A DNA stretch of 64,000 nt, taken from contig NZ_JBEWTB010000002.1 of assembly GCF_040549045.1 (NCBI RefSeq), positions 837,501-901,500 of the forward strand, read 5' to 3'. The DNA is from Endozoicomonas sp. NE40. Lineage in GTDB: Bacteria > Pseudomonadota > Gammaproteobacteria > Pseudomonadales > Endozoicomonadaceae. Below, in pieces: positions 17,549 to 25,817 of this stretch (the stretch's first letter is position 1; every line of letters begins with the position of its first letter). Under the pieces are notes generated by a model. It made no database searches, was not told where the DNA came from, and saw only the letters and a list, made by a program, of their open reading frames with translations. The translations under genes were made by a program, and so were the position numbers.

Positions 17549-18042
17549 CCGTCATTAATACCGTTGCACGGCTGGTCAGGCAGCTTGTCTCCCCTGTGGT
17601 CTGAACTGACACTGGAAGATCTGTATGGAGAGAAGCTGGTCTGCACCTATTTAAAACAGACACTGCCGGGGCGGAACATTGCCAGCATCTATCAGCAACA
17701 GGGCATGCAGCCAGAGCCAACGGTTGAAGTAGCCAGCTCTTTTCATGCCTGCAGTATCGTGGCCTCAGGGTTTGGTTTCACAATCGCAGACCCTCTGGCA
17801 GCGCATGATATGGGAAATGATGTCGTCCAGGTTCCGGTTAAAACCGAATTCCGTTATGACTTCGCTTTTTTTGAGCCCGTTCAAACCAGAAACGACCCAA
17901 TGGTTGTACAGTTTAAACAAAGGGTGAAAGAGGTGACCGCTGAATATAGACAACGATGTGGTTTTAACCTGCAACCTTTAGCTTCCAGCAAAAGCAACAG
18001 CCTTCCTGCTGACCAGGACGACTCCTGATGGCGCATCGGTTT
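17549..18042 (+). pseudogene. Decayed second copy of the LysR 3' region
   Basis: Nearly identical in DNA to the LysR gene at 13977-14951, from about its codon 100 to just past the stop codon. Relative to the intact copy it lacks about 206 bases in the middle, joining sequence near 14317 to sequence near 14520, and it lacks the whole DNA-binding domain. Matching continues about 15 bases beyond the stop codon. The deletion changes the frame, so no functional protein is expected. It directly follows the RING gene, so that gene is bracketed by LysR sequence. Confidence 0.88.
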
Positions 18043-18639
18043 TTATTTTGCCCTCAGAGTGTAGACACCTTCTTTTGTTACACTCCAGTCACACTGGGCA
18101 CCATGAAATTCGGCCTTTTTAGTGACTGGTTGTGCCGGGCCTGAAGCAGCAATATAGAAAACACAGGTTTTGGCAGGAGGTTGCGGTTCTGATAGTTCAT
18201 TCTGTTCATCCAGTTTTTTTAATAATTCTAATTGCTTCAGTTCATTATTTGACAGATAAGGGTGTAATTGCTTTATCTTCTGATGATGCCCGGGCTGCCA
18301 CGTCATGGTAATGGTGATCGTTCCCCAGAAATCACCACCCTTAGCATTTTGATGCCCAAGAGTAACGGGGTTGTCTTCATCAACCCATTGCGGAATTTGT
18401 TGCTGAATATAAGAGTCAGGGTCACTAAAATCCTGATAGACAAACCAGCTGACCGCTTTGCACTGATTGTTGGGTAATACCATCTTTCCGCTTTCACTGC
18501 TGTAATGGGCATAAGACTCCCATGCTCCTGACACACTCTCGCTGATTAAATTGATCTTAATGTGAGTTGGACAGACTGGAGCTGACACAGCTTCCCCCGT
18601 CAGCAAGACTGACAAAAAGACAGGCACAATATACTTCAT
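18043..18639 (-). CDS. Hypothetical periplasmic protein
   Basis: 198-residue protein with a clear signal peptide (MKYIVPVFLSVLLTGEAVSA). The mature part has four Cys residues (CPTHIKIN, NNQCKAVSW, KTCVFYIAAS, GAQCDWSV), suggesting two disulphides, and a charged helical segment LSNNELKQLELLKKLDEQNE. No family was recognised. ATG 18639 was chosen because the signal peptide begins there and AAAAGG precedes it. Its 3' end abuts the decayed LysR copy, and its upstream neighbour is a MATE gene on the same strand 101 bases away. Confidence 0.7.
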   Translation of the reverse strand: MKYIVPVFLSVLLTGEAVSAPVCPTHIKINLISESVSGAWESYAHYSSESGKMVLPNNQCKAVSWFVYQDFSDPDSYIQQQIPQWVDEDNPVTLGHQNAKGGDFWGTITITMTWQPGHHQKIKQLHPYLSNNELKQLELLKKLDEQNELSEPQPPAKTCVFYIAASGPAQPVTKKAEFHGAQCDWSVTKEGVYTLRAK

Positions 18640-18740
18640 GGAATTAAGCCTTTTCTCAGTAAAAATGCGCACTGAGTATAGAAAAGGCATAAGAAAATGC
18701 AGGAGGAAATCATCCCCCTGCACGAACATTGATTCAGCAA

Positions 18741-20087
18741 TCAGTGAGCCTGTACAGGAACAGCCGGAGTACGAAGGTAACGACGTAACATCACCAGGCT
18801 GAACAGAACCGTGACCGCCTCGGCAAATAACAGGCTCAGCCATACTCCGTTATCAGGCAGAAATACAGGGATCACCAGCAGGCCAATGACCACCAGAACA
18901 AAGCCTCTTGCCAGCGACAGAACCGTAGCGCTGGCAGAGCGCTCTGTCGCCTGGAACAGGTTAGCAACCATCAGGTTGAGACCCATAAAGGGATAGGCAA
19001 GAAAGTAAAAGCGCAATGCAATAGCCGCCATCGCCACCAGTTCCGGATTATCAACCACAAACAGGCTGGCAATCGACTCAGCACCCAGCCAGACTATAGC
19101 AACCGCAGCCAGTCCTGTTGCTATGGCAAACTTCAGACCAACAAACAGGGTTTCACGCACCTTGCTGACAGCACCCGCGCCATAGTTAAAGCTGATGATC
19201 GGCTGACACGCCTGACCAATTCCGACCAGTATAAAGAGGGTTAACACGGCTGTGTTCAGTACGATGCTGTAGACAGAGATATACAGTCCGCCTTTCGCCA
19301 ATAGCACCGTATTAAACACCATGGATGTCGCCGCTACGGAAGATTCGATAAAGAAAATCGGCAAACCAATATTCAAAATGCGACGCATTCTGTCAACCCC
19401 TATCCCTGACAGGCTAAAACGCAAATGCCCCCGTCTGGTCAGGAAGTGAATCAGCAGAATAACCATTGAGATCAGGTTAGCAATAATGGTCGCATAAGCG
19501 GCGCCTTCAACACCCCAGCCGAACCGCATGATAAACAGGTAATCCAGTACAATGTTCATCAATGCTCCACCCGCCAGCGCATACATGGCCAGCGCGGGGT
19601 TGGTGTCGTTGCGGACAAAGCACGACAAAACCCAGCCTAATGAATAAAGGACAAAGAAGTTAAGCATAATGCCCAGATATTGCCCTGAATAAACGGCTAT
19701 CTGCCCGGTTGCACCGACCAGGGCGAGTATGTCGTCCAGCCAGAATCGTCCACCCAGCGCCAGACCACCTGCTACCAGAACCGCCAGCAAAATAGACTGT
19801 ACAAACAGTCCCTGACCGGCCTGATGGTTGCCTTTACCAAACTCAATCGACATCAGCGCTGAACCACCAATACCAATCATCATCGCAAGCGCAGTAAAGA
19901 ATGAGAAAAACGGCACAGCCATAGAAATCGCCGCCAGACCATCGGGACCCACACCGCGGCCAATGAAAATGGTGTCCACCATAATAAAAATGGACTTGAT
20001 CACCATGCCAGTAATGGCAGGCATCAGATAACGAAAGAAAGATCGTTTAATCGGGTCGTTTTTCAGATCAATACTCTTGCTCGCCAC
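18741..20087 (-). CDS. MATE-family multidrug efflux transporter
   Basis: 448-residue inner-membrane protein with about 12 hydrophobic segments. The N-terminus contains PAITGMVIKSIFIMVDTIFIGRGVGPDGLAA, split here by position: PAITGMV near residue 23 and DTIFIGRGVGPDGLAAIS near 38. GIGGSALMSIEFGKG follows. These are typical of the MATE family, DinF/NorM-like branch. MATE pumps export cationic drugs or metabolites using Na+ or H+ gradients. The gene stands alone on the minus strand. No regulator is adjacent. Confidence 0.9.
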   Translation of the reverse strand: MASKSIDLKNDPIKRSFFRYLMPAITGMVIKSIFIMVDTIFIGRGVGPDGLAAISMAVPFFSFFTALAMMIGIGGSALMSIEFGKGNHQAGQGLFVQSILLAVLVAGGLALGGRFWLDDILALVGATGQIAVYSGQYLGIMLNFFVLYSLGWVLSCFVRNDTNPALAMYALAGGALMNIVLDYLFIMRFGWGVEGAAYATIIANLISMVILLIHFLTRRGHLRFSLSGIGVDRMRRILNIGLPIFFIESSVAATSMVFNTVLLAKGGLYISVYSIVLNTAVLTLFILVGIGQACQPIISFNYGAGAVSKVRETLFVGLKFAIATGLAAVAIVWLGAESIASLFVVDNPELVAMAAIALRFYFLAYPFMGLNLMVANLFQATERSASATVLSLARGFVLVVIGLLVIPVFLPDNGVWLSLLFAEAVTVLFSLVMLRRYLRTPAVPVQAH

Positions 20088-20262
20088 TCAGTACTCCCTA
20101 TCAAAAAATGTACGACAGTCCGGCGCGCTATTATCTGTCAGTACCAGGCGGCAGGAAATAGATAGAGTTGCGAACGTTAGCCCTGCTGACGCCCCTGTTA
20201 TGCAAACCCTGTTATTTATTACCTAAGATCTTCCCCACGAAGGTGATAACAGGGATAGAACC

Positions 20263-20511
20263 ATGTTTATACACATGCAGCACACAAGACAGTTTAAGCG
20301 CATCAGAGGGGTGTTCCAGATATTGATGACGCTGGTCAGCTTTTTTGGTTTCAACGAGGCTGTGCTGGCGGAAAGGTATCGGACTTCACTTTATATCAAG
20401 AACGATAACACTCGTATGATCGTTGTGAAGAACCCTATGACTGAACCATTAAGACTGAGCTATGCAAGCCTGGAACGGATTTCGATGATTCATAACATGC
20501 AGGACGAATAA
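20263..20511 (+). CDS. Small hypothetical exported protein
   Basis: 82 residues. A basic start (MQHTRQFKRIRG) and a hydrophobic stretch (VFQILMTLVSFFGFNEAVLA) look like a signal peptide, leaving a mature peptide of about 45 residues beginning near ERYRTSLYIKNDN. AGGGAT lies 8 bases before the start. No family was recognised. The gene lies between the divergent MATE gene and a long perfect hairpin. It may be a real small secreted protein, but coding status is uncertain. Confidence 0.5.
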   Translation: MFIHMQHTRQFKRIRGVFQILMTLVSFFGFNEAVLAERYRTSLYIKNDNTRMIVVKNPMTEPLRLSYASLERISMIHNMQDE

Positions 20512-20582
20512 TACGAAAGTCGTAGTGAATCAGTCACAGAGCTATACGGAACATTCAAATTCACAGCGGATGTAACAAACAG

Positions 20583-20633
20583 CAGGTTAATGACAGGGTT
20601 GTCAGCAGCACTGACAGCCCTGTCATTAACCTG
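20583..20633. repeat. 23-bp near-perfect inverted repeat (long hairpin)
   Basis: Arms of 23 bases (20583-20605 and 20611-20633) pair completely except for one position that would form a G-T(U) wobble; the loop is five bases. There is no T-run on either side, so it is not a standard terminator. It lies 72 bases before the start of the next gene. It may be a transcript-stabilising hairpin, a repeat-family member, or a protein-binding site. Confidence 0.85.
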
Positions 20634-20704
20634 ATTGCCAAATACGGGTACGGTGTACCTGTATGCATGAAGCAGCGCACGACAGCAAGCAAGGAGGATT
20701 CAGT

Positions 20705-21709
20705 ATGTCTTTTGATTCGGTACACCAAACATTGATCAACACAGGCAGCATGCCTGATGTTTCTCCACTCAATCCCAAAGGGTCTGTGGAAAAAGAAACA
20801 CTCAAACCTCAAACAGGTTTTATGCCGGCTACAGATGCCAGACCGGGTAAAACCGTTAAGCCAGTGAAAACACAAAGTAGCTGGCTGATTGGCGCACTGA
20901 CAAAAGCCTGGAATGCTTTATCTCTGGAAAATGCTGCTTACTATCTGGACTTCATGCCCGATTTCGATATCAGCAGTGCATTTGAGGACTTTGACACAAA
21001 TACTTCTGTCAGTGTCGTTAAGCCTGAACTGCACATGAAGGAAACCAGACCGGAAACACCATCACCCAAATCAACGGTTATTCAGGAACAGAAGCCCGAT
21101 GAATCCATTGCGCCAGCAGAAAAAGAACGTACCAGTGGTATTCCAGTCAGAAAAGCAGGTTACAAATTTACGAAAAAGCCTGAAGGCGTTTCACTGACCA
21201 GACCGGATCGTGGAAAAACCGGTATCCCCATGCCCGGGCGCCAGCAAGCCACGCAAAAGCAGAGCGAAGTAAAAACACCGGAATCGAAACGCCCTGTAAA
21301 GCAGGAGCAGGCAACGACAAAAAAATCCATCTTTGCCTTTAATACGGTTAAGAGAGATGACTACTATCTACATGGCGACCTGCCAGCCGCAGAAACCATC
21401 CGTAAGCTGAACGAACATGCTCGTGAAGCCAAACTGCGGACACCAGAAGAACAGGCAGCAAAGCCAGAGGTTAAAGAAATTGATCCAAAACTGTACCAGC
21501 GTCTGCAAAGCAAAGGACGCATCAAAGCCAATCCAGCCCCGACAACAGTGACCAGCACCAGGCAGGGGAAGAAGCAGTTCAAGGGTGACCTGAAAAAGCT
21601 GATCAAGCCACTGGAAGGTCATGCTAAAGCAAAGGGAAAATTTGTATCCAATGCGGAACTCGTTGCGAACTTCCCTAAAACGCTTCGCTCTCTTGAGACA
21701 CTAAATTAA
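20705..21709 (+). CDS. Hypothetical disordered Lys/Pro/Thr-rich protein (candidate effector)
   Basis: 334 residues without signal peptide or membrane segments. The middle (about residues 90-220) is rich in Pro, Lys, Thr, Glu and Gln and looks unstructured; basic patches such as KFTKKPEG and STRQGKKQFKGDLKKL occur. A more ordered C-terminal part includes DYYLHGDLPAAETIRKLNEH. ATG 20705 has an excellent AAGGAGG site 7 bases upstream. No family was recognised. A short Ser/Thr-rich N-terminus (MSFDSVHQTLINTGSM) is compatible with a type III secretion signal, but that is only inference. Confidence 0.6.
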   Translation: MSFDSVHQTLINTGSMPDVSPLNPKGSVEKETLKPQTGFMPATDARPGKTVKPVKTQSSWLIGALTKAWNALSLENAAYYLDFMPDFDISSAFEDFDTNTSVSVVKPELHMKETRPETPSPKSTVIQEQKPDESIAPAEKERTSGIPVRKAGYKFTKKPEGVSLTRPDRGKTGIPMPGRQQATQKQSEVKTPESKRPVKQEQATTKKSIFAFNTVKRDDYYLHGDLPAAETIRKLNEHAREAKLRTPEEQAAKPEVKEIDPKLYQRLQSKGRIKANPAPTTVTSTRQGKKQFKGDLKKLIKPLEGHAKAKGKFVSNAELVANFPKTLRSLETLN

Positions 21710-21844
21710 TACAAAAGTACGAAATTTAAATGGATTCGATGTATTGGAGGAGTGAACAAATCGTATATATTTACAATTTAGAACCTGTTCGCTCCCATTT
21801 TCGAAAGAGCATGAGTTTTTTTCGAGAAGGCAAATACTTAATGA

Positions 21845-22507
21845 CTACCAATAACTTTCAGGCGGAGCAGATGGATGAGAAATCGGTTTCCAGTTATCGG
21901 TAGGTTGTCCTTCTGAGTCCGTCATTTTAATAAACTGCATTTTTTCCAAAAGCAATCTGTTGCTCCACACAGATGCAGGTTCAGTATTGTTATCGTCAAT
22001 ATATATTTCCTTTCCTTCATGTTCCCATTGAGTCGATTTGCCCATGACCATCAAATGATATAAGTGCATTTTACAATGAATATTAAACCACGGATCACAC
22101 ACCCAGAAACTGCTATCTTCGTACTGGCAAAACTCATTCACAGTCAGATCATTAAAGCCGGCTGAATCTGCCAGTACCAGAAATTGATGTAAGTTTTGCC
22201 CCACCAGCCATATATTTGGAATGCGAGCCTGCACACCATGATCGATAGCCACCATGGCATATTCATGACAGTTACCTGCTCTGTCCAGAGGATCAAGCAC
22301 GTGCAAAACATTAAGCAATTCATTAGTATCGAAATGCTCCCTCAAATGACAAATCATTTCACTGGATTTTTCCGCATCATAAACACGCCTTCGTTTTCTA
22401 AAAGGTGAGGCAGATCCATAAGATAAGGAAAATGTTTTTATGCTTGACTTCAGGGACTCTTTAAAGAAAGCCCGGGTATAAATTAAAAGTTGACGTGCAT
22501 TTTCCAT
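21845..22507 (-). CDS. Hypothetical protein with a Cys-His-Asp triad-like arrangement
   Basis: 220-residue protein with no signal peptide. Three separated motifs, AGNCHEYAM (Cys 80), NLHQFLVLAD (His 107) and WVCDPWFNI (Asp 138), have the order and local context of papain-like or transglutaminase-like cysteine enzymes, including deamidase and protease effectors. The N-terminal 45 residues are basic and Ser-rich (SYGSASPFRKRRRVYD). ATG 22507 sits 11 bases after AGG; ATG 22516 would add three residues. Neighbours are a disordered protein and a trypsin-like protease. The enzyme class is inference; substrate unknown. Confidence 0.6.
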   Translation of the reverse strand: MENARQLLIYTRAFFKESLKSSIKTFSLSYGSASPFRKRRRVYDAEKSSEMICHLREHFDTNELLNVLHVLDPLDRAGNCHEYAMVAIDHGVQARIPNIWLVGQNLHQFLVLADSAGFNDLTVNEFCQYEDSSFWVCDPWFNIHCKMHLYHLMVMGKSTQWEHEGKEIYIDDNNTEPASVWSNRLLLEKMQFIKMTDSEGQPTDNWKPISHPSAPPESYW

Positions 22508-22737
22508 CTCATACATAACCTGCTAACCCACACTCATAGCCAGACTGTAAGAGCAATGGCACTGACTCAAGGCTGGGCTCCTGAAATACCAAAGCTTGCC
22601 CGGGGGAAAAACGACTATAAAAATCGTAAAGCTTTTACCCCTGAGCAAGCTTAGTGCATCGTAAGGCGTTCTGATCGTACACAGACGGCCTCTAAGGTAA
22701 CCCTGTCCCTGAATATGCGTGTACAAATGATGAAAAA

Positions 22738-24447
22738 ATGTCGCAGTATGAGCATTTTGATATAACCTTACAGCACCTTTTTCAGCGCAATAAAAAAATT
22801 ACCATGTACTTTATAAGTTCGCCGACTATAAGAGTGGCTGCTTATCCTTTTAATAAGGAATCAGCAAAAGCAATTAAAACTATCTTTTTCACTATCTTTT
22901 TTTTCGTACTTATTTCTCAGTTTGCATCAGCTGCCGCGCTACCATCACACTCCAGAGTCAAAAGAATTATAGGTGGAACATTAGTTCAATCTAATCAGTA
23001 CCCAGAGATCGCCTTACTGAAGGCTAAGTCTTATTTCAGTGAAGAATTTAAACCAGCCTGTACTGCAACGCTTATAAGGTCCCGGGAAAAACCACCCGCA
23101 TCAGCCTGGTTATTATCTGCAGCACATTGTCTGAAAAACAGAACTCGTGACAAATTTTTTATCTACTTCAAAAATAGCAGCGAGCTGTCTGAAACGAAGT
23201 TCCCAATTGAACAGATAATCATTAGCCCTGATGAAGAGAATGGCGGGATCATTCGTTACGAGACATTTAAAATCAATGATGCCGCTCTGATAAAAATAAA
23301 ACCACCTGAAAATATCAAACCTATGGGGATAGACTTCCACGAAATCACTGATGCCGACATCAGCTCAGGAAAATATAATGGAGCCATTATCGCAGGTTAT
23401 GGCAAGGATGGTCTTGAAAACACGAGAGCCTTAGCTGAACTGGTTCAAGGCCCGCTGAAAAGCCAGAACTGCTGGAATAATAATTCCGTATTCCCAAAAC
23501 TAAAACAGTATTTACTGTGCTCAAGCTCCCTTCCTGACGGGGAGAAAGGGACATTTTATGGTGATTCGGGAGGCCCCTACTTCATTACAGACGGCATCTC
23601 CCGCAAAATGATTGGCGTTATCAGTGCAGGAAGTCGTGGATTAGTTGTTGAGAAAGATGAGGAGGGAAACCCGGAAAAAGACAGTTATAACTTTAACTAT
23701 TATGCCAAAACAAGTTATCTGAAAGATTTTATTATCAGTCGTACTGGCATAGATGATGACAGGCTTTTTGCCTGGGGAAACAGTTTATTAGGTGCAGCAA
23801 GGGTTTATAAAGGGACAGAAGTCGGAATGTGTAAAGTGACCCGCGATTCTCAGGCCACAATATGCACACTGGACATTGCCAATAAACGCTGTCTGTGTGC
23901 CTACGAGTACCCCGGAAAATATTATGAATATTTTAACGAAAATGATTTTGACACCCTGCTTGGGGATGTGAACGCCCTGTACCAATGGTATAACTGGTCC
24001 CAGAGCATTCCACCCAACGTTATTTTCAGCACTCTTTCGCAAGATGAAGCGACTACCATCAGCAAAACGGCAACAACCCCCTCTCCCCTGGCAACCACAT
24101 CTGTTCATATTGACCAGAGTGAGCCCGTCGTTCCCTGTCTGGTAGAGTTTGATGACTCTTTTCGATTACCGGACTTCAAAAGCACCACTAACGTTACACA
24201 GGCTCCAACGCCAGCAAAACCATCGGGCAAGGCAAAAAAACGCTTCTTTATTGGAACAGTTGACCAACAACATCAATGCATTGTTGTTGATGCTGATTCA
24301 CACCAAACCCTCGCTAAAAGCCAGTATAAGGTACTCGTTCATTACCAGTACGCCTCTAATAATGCCGGTAGCCAGACATTGGAAAGCACCAGAAGTTTAC
24401 CCTTGTTGCTAGCCACTTTCTCCGCGCTCTGGTTCTTGGCTCAGTGA
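22738..24447 (+). CDS. Exported trypsin-like (S1A) serine protease with C-terminal extension
   Basis: 569-residue protein. A hydrophobic export segment (KTIFFTIFFFVLISQFASA) precedes HSRVKR|IIGGTLVQ, a classic zymogen activation site. The catalytic triad is visible as LLSAAHCL (His), KINDAALIKI (Asp) and FYGDSGGPYF (Ser). After the protease domain (to about residue 330) come two Cys-containing segments, RVYKGTEVGMCKV...CLCAYEYPGKYYEYF and RFFIGTVDQQ...YKVLVHY, that look like two copies of one module resembling DM9/DUF3421 repeats. A hydrophobic C-terminal tail (SLPLLLATFSALWFLAQ) may anchor the protein. The start is ambiguous (22738 or 22804). S1A proteases are uncommon in bacteria. Confidence 0.85.
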   Translation: MSQYEHFDITLQHLFQRNKKITMYFISSPTIRVAAYPFNKESAKAIKTIFFTIFFFVLISQFASAAALPSHSRVKRIIGGTLVQSNQYPEIALLKAKSYFSEEFKPACTATLIRSREKPPASAWLLSAAHCLKNRTRDKFFIYFKNSSELSETKFPIEQIIISPDEENGGIIRYETFKINDAALIKIKPPENIKPMGIDFHEITDADISSGKYNGAIIAGYGKDGLENTRALAELVQGPLKSQNCWNNNSVFPKLKQYLLCSSSLPDGEKGTFYGDSGGPYFITDGISRKMIGVISAGSRGLVVEKDEEGNPEKDSYNFNYYAKTSYLKDFIISRTGIDDDRLFAWGNSLLGAARVYKGTEVGMCKVTRDSQATICTLDIANKRCLCAYEYPGKYYEYFNENDFDTLLGDVNALYQWYNWSQSIPPNVIFSTLSQDEATTISKTATTPSPLATTSVHIDQSEPVVPCLVEFDDSFRLPDFKSTTNVTQAPTPAKPSGKAKKRFFIGTVDQQHQCIVVDADSHQTLAKSQYKVLVHYQYASNNAGSQTLESTRSLPLLLATFSALWFLAQ

Positions 24448-24610
24448 TCCCCATAAGAAAAAACTGTACGGGGGGGATGCCTCAAAGCTGTAAACCTGAC
24501 CACTACACTCCGCGTGTATCCCCCTGCAAAAAAGAAAAGTGTTGAATCACCCGTTCAGCCAGTCTGGCAGCCAGAATCCTGCCTGTGCTAACCTCTCCTT
24601 CCTTTTTAGT

Positions 24611-24673
24611 ATGAAAATGCAGCTTTCAGAGACTCTGTACTCATTTTCATGTTTTGGGATGAGCTGCATTTTC
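24611..24673. promoter_or_regulatory. Overlapping alternative inverted repeats upstream of threonine aldolase
   Basis: GAAAATGCAGCT (24613-24624) pairs perfectly with AGCTGCATTTTC (24662-24673). The overlapping ATGAAAATG (24611-24619) also pairs perfectly with CATTTTCAT (24642-24650). The two pairings exclude each other, a pattern seen in leader attenuators. The structure ends 42 bases before the next start codon. No riboswitch class was recognised. Confidence 0.45.
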
Positions 24674-24715
24674 CGCTCATGGCTGTTTGGCAACATTACT
24701 TAATTGAATATTTTC

Positions 24716-25741
24716 ATGGAAAGACACTTTTGCAGTGACAACGCTTCCGGTGTTTGTCCGGAAGTCATGAACGCCCTGGTTCAGGTCAACCAGGGTCATA
24801 CCGCCTCTTACGGTAACGATGCTCTGTCCCAGACTACTGAAATGCTGATCAGAAAAGAGCTGGGCAGGGAATGCGCTGTTTATTTCGTTTACAACGGCAC
24901 AGCCGCTAATACCCTGGCCTGCAAAGCGGCCCTGAAAAGCTTTGAAAGCATTATCTGCCCCGACACCGCCCATATTGTTACCCATGAAGTCGGCGCACCG
25001 GTCAATGCCACGGGCAGCAAAATGCTGACGGTTCCAGCCACTGAAGGAAAAATCACTGCTGAACAGATTCGCAGGGCGTATGCTGATGAAACTTACTGGG
25101 GTCCTCATGCCACCAGGCCCAGGCTGGTCAGCATTACCCAGTCCACTGAGTGGGGAACCCTTTACAGCCTTGAAGAGCTGGCGGATATTAAACAGGCCTG
25201 CAACGAACTGAACCTGCTGCTCCATGTCGATGGTTGCCGTCTGTACAATGCAGCCGCTGCACTTGGCTGCTCTCTGGCAGAACTGTGTGAGCACGTGGAT
25301 ATTCTATCCCTGGGAGGCACCAAAAACGGCCTGATGTTTGGTGAAGCACTGGTATTTTTTGACCAGAGTGCTGCCGATGGTTTTCTGCACCTGCGTAAAC
25401 AGGGTTTGCAGTTGCACTCTAAAATGCGTTTTATCTCGGCACAGTTTCAGGCGCTGTTTACGAACCGGCTATGGTATAAAAACGCCCATCATGCTAACGA
25501 AATGGCAAAACGACTGGCAGAAGGTTTAAGTCAGATCAACGGTATTGAGCTGCTCCACCCGGTACAAACCAATCAGGTATTTGTCACCATGCCCGAAGCC
25601 ATGGCAAAAGCACTGATCCGTGCTGTCCCCTTTTACCCGAACGGGCCTGCCCTCGATGTTTACCGGTTTGTTACGTCCTTCGATACCTGCCCTGAAGAAA
25701 TCGAAACGCTGTTAGAGGCTGCCAGAAAAGAGGTCAGCTAG
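24716..25741 (+). CDS. Low-specificity L-threonine aldolase-like PLP enzyme
   Basis: 341-residue PLP-dependent beta-eliminating lyase family protein, cleaving L-threonine or allo-threonine to glycine and acetaldehyde. Visible motifs: SDNASGVCPEVMNAL at the N-terminus, NGTAANTLACKAAL near residue 67, HVDGCRLYNAAAALG near 175, and the PLP-lysine region LSLGGTKNGLMFGEAL near 203-218 (Lys in GGTKNG). ATG 24716 gives the usual start; a TTG at 24704 would add four residues. Preceded by an inverted-repeat leader and followed by a short palindromic element. No operon partners. Confidence 0.88.
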   Translation: MERHFCSDNASGVCPEVMNALVQVNQGHTASYGNDALSQTTEMLIRKELGRECAVYFVYNGTAANTLACKAALKSFESIICPDTAHIVTHEVGAPVNATGSKMLTVPATEGKITAEQIRRAYADETYWGPHATRPRLVSITQSTEWGTLYSLEELADIKQACNELNLLLHVDGCRLYNAAAALGCSLAELCEHVDILSLGGTKNGLMFGEALVFFDQSAADGFLHLRKQGLQLHSKMRFISAQFQALFTNRLWYKNAHHANEMAKRLAEGLSQINGIELLHPVQTNQVFVTMPEAMAKALIRAVPFYPNGPALDVYRFVTSFDTCPEEIETLLEAARKEVS

Positions 25742-25745
25742 TGTT

Positions 25746-25817
25746 ATACCAATTCCGCCTTCTAAATATGACCATGAGCAAGTCATTTTGGACTGCTGGA
25801 CAAGGCAGAATTGGTAT
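25746..25817. repeat. 72-bp inverted-repeat element at the 3' end of an MFS gene
   Basis: Arms of 16 bases, ATACCAATTCCGCCTT and AAGGCAGAATTGGTAT, differ at one pair and bound a 40-base middle. The outer ends match those of the larger element at 57831-57991, and a solo end is seen at 34669-34682. The last codons and stop of the minus-strand MFS gene (stop at 25783) lie inside it, so the insertion has supplied the end of that protein. Confidence 0.65.

Noticed and set aside
17357..18028. Open frame of 223 codons spanning the end of the RING gene and the LysR remnant
   Set aside because: It begins inside the RING coding region in another frame and then reads the truncated LysR copy; it has no DNA-binding domain and no ribosome site, so it is not a gene.
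20583..20633. Rho-independent terminator of the small exported protein gene
   Set aside because: The stem is excellent but no T-run follows on either strand.
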